The notes under the pieces: generated by a model
Seen by the model: only the letters and a program-made list of their open reading frames with translations
What the model was told of the DNA's origin: nothing
The model's database searches: none
Part shown: piece after piece, positions 55,848 through 64,000 of the stretch
How positions within the stretch are numbered: the stretch's first letter is position 1
Layout: each line of letters opens with the position of its first letter
Program-made: the position numbers and the translations under genes
Assembly (NCBI GenBank): GCA_949317995.1
Contig: OX439036.1
Span: forward strand, 26,309,854-26,373,853
Source: Acholoe squamosa
Taxonomy: Eukaryota > Annelida > Polychaeta > Phyllodocida > Polynoidae
DNA length: 64,000 bases
Direction: 5' to 3'

Positions 55848-58800
55848 TCAAGACACATCCTCCCAGGGACCTAGAGACATCAAACTCTGTAACTGATTCA
55901 CATACTCTCTAATATGTATATGTTCAATCCATACATATCCTCAGTATGTCTATGTATGCCATATGCTACAGAGCTGTGGGATTACATATGACAGCACCTC
56001 TTGTAAAGAAAATCCAATATTTTTGCAACAGTATGTTGAGACCCACTACAGATATGCACAAATTCTAATGGAGGAGTATCTGTCCATAAACAATCTTGTA
56101 GAAGACAGAAAGAAAATCTTACAAATGACTTTTTTTTCTGATCCCTGTTATTCTCAAAATCAAGATATTTTGTCTTGAACTATGGCTAACTGTGTCTTTA
56201 TTCTTTATCCAACTTTTTGGGTTTCCATCCTATCCATCAACATAATTGATTTGTTCAGAGGAAGTTAAAGTAATCATTTTATATTAAAGAAATGACATTT
56301 GCTTTTATTTTTAGACTTTCTTTTATGTTGTTGAACAAATTTGTTGTTTATAGGGCCATGTACATGTATTGTGCATATGTTTTGAAATATTGTAGCCTTT
56401 TTTTAACATGTGCAACTTGCCATAATGACTACTACCAAGCTATTTCAAACTTTGCATGTATATTTATGAATACATCTAACACAGATGGTGCAGATGGTCT
56501 TAAAATCCAGTGTATTTAGTGAAAATACTGATAAAAAGAAATTGGTTCAGATATATAAAAAACATCATTCTCATTGCACTGAGTTGAAAAAGAAAAAAAA
56601 ATTGCATACAGTGTGGAACAGAATTCCTGTAACCTGATATCTCAAAATCTCACAGCTGTCCATTGGGCTATTTGTACTTACCGGTGATTCCTCTCACTTT
56701 TATAGACACAGCATCTCACACTTTTATGCTTCTTATAGTACAAATGCTTCATGGGCACTTACTGTAGTTCAAACATAATCGCTAATTTTAGTATAGATAC
56801 TAATATGATGATTTGAATTTGATGATGTGATAAGTTTACATAAAGGAAGCCGAATGGAAACCATGGTTTCGTTGAACAAAACCAAATTAAATACACAGAA
56901 CTTTATAGTGAGGGAATCATGCACTTCCCCACGCCAATATCACTTGGTATTTTTCTCTTTTACTGCCATTGCACCAAGTCATTTATAACAAAGGTTTTCC
57001 CATGTTTCATTATCTTATATATGAAGACATGGCAGCAATAGTACAGATGCATTGCCCCTTTTTGAAGAAGTAAATCATGTTTACGCCCAGCCCTGATATA
57101 TATCAAGCCTTGCGTCGAGAAATGTTATGTGTTGAACTGGTACTACATTCCATTGTTATGATAGGTGAATAGCTTCTATACATGCCTCATCGATAATTAT
57201 TTACATGATATGTGGGGATGGGGGGTGTAACAACTGGACGTGTAAGCTTCAATAAAACTGTTAATATTCAAAAATAATTTCCTACCCACTTCATAACCTC
57301 ATATGCCCATTTAAATCCAAGTGATTACTTAAATAGAACTAAAATGCAAACTTTGCAATCATTGGGCAGAAATATGTAGTTCACATCCAATTTATAGCAT
57401 CTTGATACAATCCCCCTGTATGCTACTGGGTATATGAAGTTTGTACTTTCACATTCTCAAGTACTCACTTGAAATTTTCATAAAGTCCCCAAGTCCTTTT
57501 TAACAGGGATGACCATCTTGAAATGTTTCTATTTGCAATTATTGATTGCTTAAAGGTTGTTTTCTTTAAATAATGGTGCTGTAAGGCTTTGTTGTCTGTC
57601 AGTTTTAGAATCTGGTTTTGGAGCCTCTTGAGCAACAGCTTCTTAACCACAGGTAGTATCACAAGGAAGTCTTCAGCTTAAATAAAGCTGAACCTAAATG
57701 GTGCACTACATGTAGTGAAGACCAGGTTTACTTTGCTGCATTTATGTAATCATGTTACTGTTAACTGTGGAAATGCTACATCTATGTCTTCCAGTGGTAA
57801 TGTGAATACACATGTATATTGACTGCTAGTATTGGTGGTGTTACAGTACGTGATAGCTATGATGCATTGTAAAGTAGAATGGAAAGCCTGAACCATAGTC
57901 TTGTCCTTTATGGTAGGTTATAATGTACAGGGTGTCCGGTTGATAATGGTACGGTAATTAAATAAGTAATGTATTGATGTTCCTCGGTGGAAATAATGAA
58001 TTACACAACCTAGGATAAATCTATGATTTAATGGCGGGGAGTATTTTTACACATGAACAGCACATGTATCACTCCGCCATTGTGCCATCACTTTAAAAGG
58101 GCCCTTGGATTGCTTTAGGGCAAGTACTTGGACGTTCATCAAATCCACACCTATCACTTAAAATCATTAGTTTAGCTTTGATAAATGGTCAATCATTCAG
58201 GATTGGATGATCCTTTAGTGTATTCACCTGAAAATGTGTTCAGTAAAAGCATATCTTGTTTGTTTATGGATGGTTTAACTTAAATAAGATAATCTATATT
58301 GATATTATATTAGATTTTCTGTTTATTGGTGATGCCTTATTGTCAATAACAATACAAAGCACCTCAACCTTTCCTTTCTGAATGTGAGAACTTTGAAATC
58401 AACAGATTAAAGTATAACGTGGCAATTGGTTGTGTCTTATATGATAACGAAAGGTCAGCAACCGTTCCATGATGTCTAAGTTTTTCTTATATAATATCAT
58501 GGGGCCTTTGACATTTATCAGAGTTCCTTGAGACAAGGTCAATTTCTTGATTTTGATTTTTAAAGAGACTGCATGAATCTGGCCCCAATGGAGAAGACTT
58601 AAGCTGAGTCCTTTAGGAATTTGCATTCAAGTTTATCTCAACCTCAGTTACAAGGGGTTAAGATGCCTATTTCAACAGATAGTATGCACAGGACTAGATT
58701 TTATTACTATTTAACAATCTTAGATCATCATCTGATTGTAGTGCAAACACAGGAAACCACAAATTTTCTTTTTGAACCCGCTGGCCCCCCTGTACAGGGG

Positions 58801-60267
58801 GTCTGCCCATGCAGTGAAATGACAGCCCAGATGAACACTTTCAGAATCCCAATTAAATCCTATTGTAGGAACATGGCACAAGACATTCAAATCAGTAAAT
58901 ATGATGAATGGGGCTCTGAAATGAACCTTCTTAAATCATGCTAGGATGCTCACAAAGGACATGATATCATTACTGTGCACTCTATTCACTTCAATTCTCC
59001 CTGAGTTTTCTATCACTTGACTCTAATACACAGATTTAAGTCCCATGTACACATTTTGGGGCGCATGCATTTAGTTTCACCCATTACTGGCATTAAATAA
59101 ACAATGAAATGGACCTTTTTTAAGGTTGTGATAAAAAGATAAAGGTGCACGAGAATTGGTCTCCACCTAGGGTTATCACACAAGGTGAAGCCGAGTATGA
59201 TAACCCTCAGGGGGGACCAATTCGAGTGCTTCTTTTGTATTTATCTCAAGTTACTTTTGTCACATATATTCAAAAGTTCATTTATTTGGCATTAGTAATC
59301 ATTTCATCATTAGGTATGTGTTGCTGAAATGCCGATAAATCAGCTAATTCTAAAGATTATGCTCATATACAATACAGAGGGTGTACTGCTACAATATACA
59401 AGAATAGGGTCAGATTATGCAATATAGATCCTCTTTAAAGGCATTGTGCTCATTTTAGCTATGATGACCCCCTACCCAACCCCACACATCCCATGTTGTG
59501 TTACAATCTACGATATACATATCTATATATTGCACAGTGTCTTGGAACATGGATATGAATATATGCTTTTCTACCTCCTGATGCCTCTGATGCCTCTCCT
59601 GAGCCTCTCTCATGGCTTGCTGAAAGAAAGGGGGTTTAAGCCTCCAACCCTCCCTCTCCCTTATACCACCATATCCCATCCAAATCACAGAGTAGAATTG
59701 CCAGAATACCCGAGAGCATCAATCGCAAGAATTGACTTATTTATAATTCCAAAGCCCAACAGTTCCAGACATAGATAAATGAAGGGGGTAGCAGGGACCC
59801 CCCCCCCTTAGATTTCTGAGATATTAATCAATAAAGGTCTTGGGACGGGGGAAAGAATGCACCTAAATATATATCAGCTGTGCTGAAGCCTCTGAAGCTG
59901 AACATTAGTGACCATCAAAATTCCTTACAGTTTGATACCATAATCAGTTTCTGAGTCTGTATGTCTGATAACTTCAGTAGACCATTGCCTTTTTCGCATT
60001 TGCTTCTATAATCTAAACTCGGTTAAACTACCAGATAACCCAACGTTTTCTATTTCATGATCATTTGAGTACCCTTGACTTCAATTTTCACATTTTCACT
60101 TGTTATAAGAAACAAAGGTAAACATTGCATTTAGCGGCATCTAACATTACTTCTATTGCACCGTGTGCAAGCTATTGACAGTGACATACATCTTCTCATC
60201 ATTGGTTCTATCCCCTGACTCATTTAAAAGAAAAAACCACCCTATTTTTATGTCGATCTCATACTGG
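55848..60267 (+). other. 3' untranslated region and flank, no further gene
   Basis: AT-rich. AATAAA signals at 57251-57256 and 57681-57686 are candidate ends of the peptidase transcript; nothing decides between them. Beyond about 57700 I see only unique noncoding sequence and the hairpin at 59133-59238. Short frames here have no family motifs. Confidence 0.5.
59133..59238. repeat. Long hairpin with about 32-bp arms
   Basis: Left arm gcacgagaattggtctccac.. agggttatca (59147-59178) pairs with tgataaccctcag.. ggaccaattcgagtgc (59200-59229), about 85% matched, with a loop of roughly 20 bp. A weaker match extends outward to aaaaga and cttttg. No coding potential; it looks like a folded palindromic MITE. 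Confidence 0.65.
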
Positions 60268-60549
60268 TGTAGGGGCTCGTAGATTGTGATATAGTGTGAG
60301 CGTCTTCCTCGAGAGGGCGTTTCGAGCGGTGCGCCCATCACCGGTAGTCACTAGAGGTCCCTACGACCCCTGGTCGCTGCGGGGTGGTGGCAGCACTGTT
60401 TGCCTTGCTCCAGCTTCTAACTGGGGCCGGGGAAGGCGTTAGTCTGGCTCTCCCTGTCAACTGAGTCGGACCACTTCTTACCGAGCTTAACATTCCATTA
60501 GGCAACTCATATCGAGGTAGATGTAAACCATACATCGAGAAACGCTAAG

Positions 60550-62846
60550 GAGTCAGCAAACAAATACTTGCGCGAGCAAGCCAAGTTAAGAAATGATGCT
60601 ATAAATAGAGTCCGCCTGCACCAAGGCTTACCAAGAGTAGAAGACTCTGAGCGAAAAGTCTTGAGACTTAGGAATCTGGAAAAACAATGTGACCAGTACG
60701 AAATTGATCAACAACGACTAATAGATAACATCGAGGAACTAGAGGAAAGAACTGACCTGAATGTATGTCATTCAAAAGAAACTCGAACTCGCTAAATCAG
60801 AGTGGGAAAATGAGAAACTTAAACAAGAAGTTGATTTGGAGGAACAGGAAGCTACTTCCACCATTCGAAACATCGAATTGAGAAAAGAGGCTGACCAAAT
60901 AAAAGCCGAAATGGAACATTATAAATACGAGGCAAACAAGCTTTTAGAGATTCGAGATCAATGCATCTTGAAGAATGAGGACATAATGGAGTCCATGGAA
61001 AGATAGCAACCAAGATCTATTTTTGAAACAGCAAGAGCTGTGCCTCGAAATAGCCAATCTGACAAAAAGAAAAACTGCCCTTGATACATATGTGTCAGGA
61101 ATAGAGAATAATGGTCAACCTGACAAGACATGTCTCGAGGAGCAAGATAAATCGTTTGAAACCGACACGAGTGTATCAGTAACACAAATGGACACACTTT
61201 ATTACCAAGAAATGTCTAACAAGACATACCTTCTGACACGACTTTTATAAAAGGAACTACACCTTTAGTTACCTTGACGCCAGCCGAAGCTTTGAAGAAG
61301 CCAGACCGATACGACCCATTTGTAAATTAGAATGCCGAAGCACATGTCCGAAACGATGGTGTCTATGACCCCACGCACAAACCCAGCCGAGTCGAATCTG
61401 AAAAGCGCAAAATAAGATTCAGCTTGGCCAATGATTTACCATGTAAAGAGGATGACAGCCCCAACGAACCCAACCACACTCAGTACGGGGAGGATGGACA
61501 CTTCGAGCTATCATATGATGACGACTCAGTGAACGAACCCAAACCTTTAGGCATGGGAAACAAAGGTGCAACGGGGGGTAGTGCATCCCCCGCCGCCCGA
61601 GGACCGACTACACCTCCTTCAGGGGCTAGTGGCGCCACGGGGGGAACTTCGAGGCGTAGATCCCGAAGCAGCATGGTAGAGGATATGCTAAACCAATCTG
61701 CGAACACCTCAAACACCGCACATAGTGAAGAGACTATCAGAGAGTGGAGTGTTAACCAATGTCAAAAGTTGGTACGCACGAATAACGCAGCTAGATGACA
61801 AGCCATCCTCCCAAAGATGTTCGAGGGCGTAAAAACCTGGAAAGAATGGTTCTCGAACTTTACTGATGACATGAGATGCAATGCATGGACCCCAGAGGAG
61901 GCCCTGCCACACCTGATTTGCTGTTTGAAACACGGCCCAGGCCGGATAGCTGTTGAGAAGTGGAATGAAGTATACTTTGAAAGAGGTACATTCCAGCAGT
62001 TAGTCGAGATTGCCAGCATTTTGCTGTACAACCTAGTGAGTGAAGATCCTTTCATGCTCTTCAAGAAGCGAACACAGAAACCTCAAGAATCATTTCGAGC
62101 CTATGCGTACAAGCTGCAATCTCTGTTACAGAGAGCTCGACCAGGAACCAATCCCTCGGACAAATACTTTCTGAACGACTTGTTACCACAATTCGCACAA
62201 GGACTTCGGGACGAAGACCAACAGCAAGCAGCCTTGGATGCTTGGAAAGGTAGAAACCCTACCCTGATGGATCTTTTCGAAGGAATTGAGTGCTGGACAG
62301 TAAAGAAGACCCTCATGGCGGGGAAAGTGGAAATGAAAACCTCAAACACTAAAGTTTGCGCGAGCACTAGCACTAGTATGACCCCCATGTCAGGAATACA
62401 CCAACTGACACACAGAAATGACAGACAATGATTTCGAGATCATTGAAATCGAGGAGGAGGACGAGAGCATCTCCGCCGTGCAAGTAAAGAAAGATGTGAA
62501 GCGCAAGTATATTCCTCGAAGGATATACAACCGAAACGCTAATGAAGCTCGAGGGGAGACAAGACCTACCACAGATAGTCGAACTACCGAAACGGCTGTA
62601 AGCCGGCCCCCAAGGCAACCCGTAGTGAGAGCCCCTGCTCCACCTGAGCCACTGGACATGAAAAAGATCATGAAAATGTTCGCTGAGACTATGTATACCA
62701 GACCTGAACGACGAAGGGTGGATCGAAGCAGGCTGCGCTGCTACCGTTGTCAAGAAATGGGACACAATGCTCATGAGTGCATAGCCCCAAAGCCTGTGCT
62801 AGCCCGAGTCAATTATGTAGAAGAGAAACCTGAAGAGGAAAACTAA
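60550..62846 (+). pseudogene. gag: Element 3 gag region
   Basis: Coiled-coil helices (LEKQCDQYEIDQQRLIDNIE, about 60600-61250), then a Gly/Ser/Pro linker (61550-61680), then a capsid-like region (FKKRTQKPQESFRAYAYKL, near 62065) and a CCHC knuckle CYRCQEMGHNAHEC (near 62740). Same domain order as gag of elements 1 and 2. Broken; see the main entry. Confidence 0.82.
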
Positions 62847-62860
62847 AGAGGGTCACATCT

Positions 62861-64000
62861 GTGGCAAAGGATGTGATCCGTAATTCGAAAATCTGCCAAA
62901 ATGCCACCACTGGTGAGTCTGAGTTAGTTGGAGAGTCAGTACCTTCCGGGGGACTGGTATGTGGGAAGGATCCTCCCACCCCAGTCCGAGCCGGGGGCTT
63001 CGATGGGGTAGGGACGAAGGAAGGTCAGAACCCAGGGGAGAGATCCCACGTCGAAGAAGAGGGAGGTTGGGTTGAAGAGTTGATGCGTGTGAGTGCGGCA
63101 CACCTCCCCCCGAACCATCCATGTGTAACCTTTTTGAAGGGTTTTGGATGGGAGATCGGTGATTCTCAGGAACAACTCCGATTTGCACAGAATTCCTCTC
63201 CTTTAGGGGGGAAGCGTTGGTACATTGCTGTATCAGTGAAGGGGCGGACTGGAGAATTTTTGATTGACACTGGTGCCAGCCATTTGTGTGTCTCGAGAAA
63301 ATTCTTCAATCTGGTGTCCGGCAACCATGAAACACTACCTGTTGGTGTTAATGCTTGCACGGCCGACGGTAGCCAGATGCAGACTTTTGGCAAGACGTTC
63401 ATACAGATTGGAATGGGGGGCTACGAGTATGTGATGAGCCCCACCATTGCCGACATAAGTGACGATGGAATAATCAGTTTGGATTTTGCAAGCTTGTATG
63501 GCGCTGTGTTGGACCCCCGTTTCGGGATGCTGAAAATTCGGCAACCATACAACTGCGAGATCCCATGTATCCTCAGTAGCCACCGTGGTACAGACTGTGA
63601 AAAATTCCACCTGGAATGGCTTGCTTAGTATTGTCTAGCTTGCAGCTAGAATCTGTCGACACTCTAGTGGAAAATGGATCGTGGACGGTAGTTCCTATTA
63701 TGAACTGAGGACGAACCCCTGTTTATTTGAAGAAAAATGAGAAAATTGGTGAGATGTTCCTAACTGAACATATCTTAGAAGCTCAATTTCGGACTGAACT
63801 GCCTGAGGGCATAGTCCGAGGGTTACCAGATGACTAAAGAAAATTAGTGGATATTTCTACCCTGAGAAACAATTCAGAGAAAGAAAGGCTTCGAGCCTTG
63901 CTTGCTACATTCCACGAGGCCTTTGGGAAACCTGGCGGCTCGGTAGGTTGTACTAGCAAGGTGTTACACACGAATGCACAATGACATCACAAGATGGGTA
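62861..64000 (+). pseudogene. pol: Element 3 pol start: protease and reverse transcriptase edge
   Basis: A protease with FLIDTGASHLCVSRKFF near 63260 and LPPNHPCVTFLKGFG upstream, parallel to elements 1 and 2. From about 63840 the sequence resembles the region just before their reverse transcriptase (AFGKPGGS, SKVLHT). It continues beyond the window. Broken. Confidence 0.78.

Larger units (their letters stand above)
60268..64000 (+). mobile_element. LTR element 3, Ty3/Gypsy superfamily, 5' part, broken, runs off window
   Basis: It opens with TGTAGGGGCTCG, the same TGTAGGGG start as the coding-strand LTRs of elements 1 and 2. I cannot fix the LTR's right border or a primer site. Coiled-coil gag, capsid-like region, zinc knuckle and protease follow in the same order as in the other two; the reverse transcriptase begins near the window end. 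It is broken, with about five or more breaks in the visible part. No LTR pair is visible, so age cannot be read. It belongs to the same broad family but differs clearly in sequence from both. Confidence 0.82.

Noticed and set aside
57940-58080. Possible mariner-like fragment (gtgtccggttgataatgg)
   Set aside because: No inverted repeat, target duplication or transposase remnant found.

Overview
This is an animal nuclear genome window. It has spliced exons with GT/AG borders, AT-rich noncoding DNA, and mostly transposable elements. The only host gene I can support is an M13 zinc metallopeptidase (neprilysin / endothelin-converting-enzyme type). The repeat content (very large Ty3/Gypsy elements, a Jockey/CR1-type LINE, PIF/Harbinger, piggyBac-like MITE) fits a mollusc or another lophotrochozoan; that placement is inference, not proof.

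Layout. 1-16305: a decayed LINE, split by an unclassified 684-bp insertion (1169-1852) and by a young, nearly whole 12.9-kb Gypsy-type LTR element (2521-15376, minus strand). 16306-23386: noncoding flank with simple and tandem repeats and one LTR-like block (20198-20683). 23387-55847 (+): the M13 peptidase gene, 15 recognised coding exons totalling about 735 codons; a short first coding exon is not found. Two of its introns are inflated by mobile DNA: intron 2 holds a second 13.5-kb LTR element of the same broad family (25681-39223, minus), itself carrying a piggyBac-type MITE (31470-31851), and intron 10 holds a 5.66-kb PIF/Harbinger transposon (47647-53305) with TIRs, an ATA target duplication and both its genes. 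Other introns carry minisatellites, a 175-190-bp tandem repeat and a short inverted-repeat element. 55848-60267: 3' flank with a long hairpin. 60268-64000 (+): the 5' part of a third related LTR element, running off the window.

How the parts relate. The peptidase exons join in phase throughout and keep NAYY, HELTH, ENIAD and the C-terminal Cys-x-x-Trp, but exon 7 carries an in-frame TGA. The two complete LTR elements share a histidine-tRNA-type primer site, a gag with a long coiled coil, an integrase tail with an AT-hook-like motif, and an extra gene after pol coding a paired zinc-finger protein instead of an envelope. That shared extra gene is the most unusual thing here. All LTR elements are treated as fossils.
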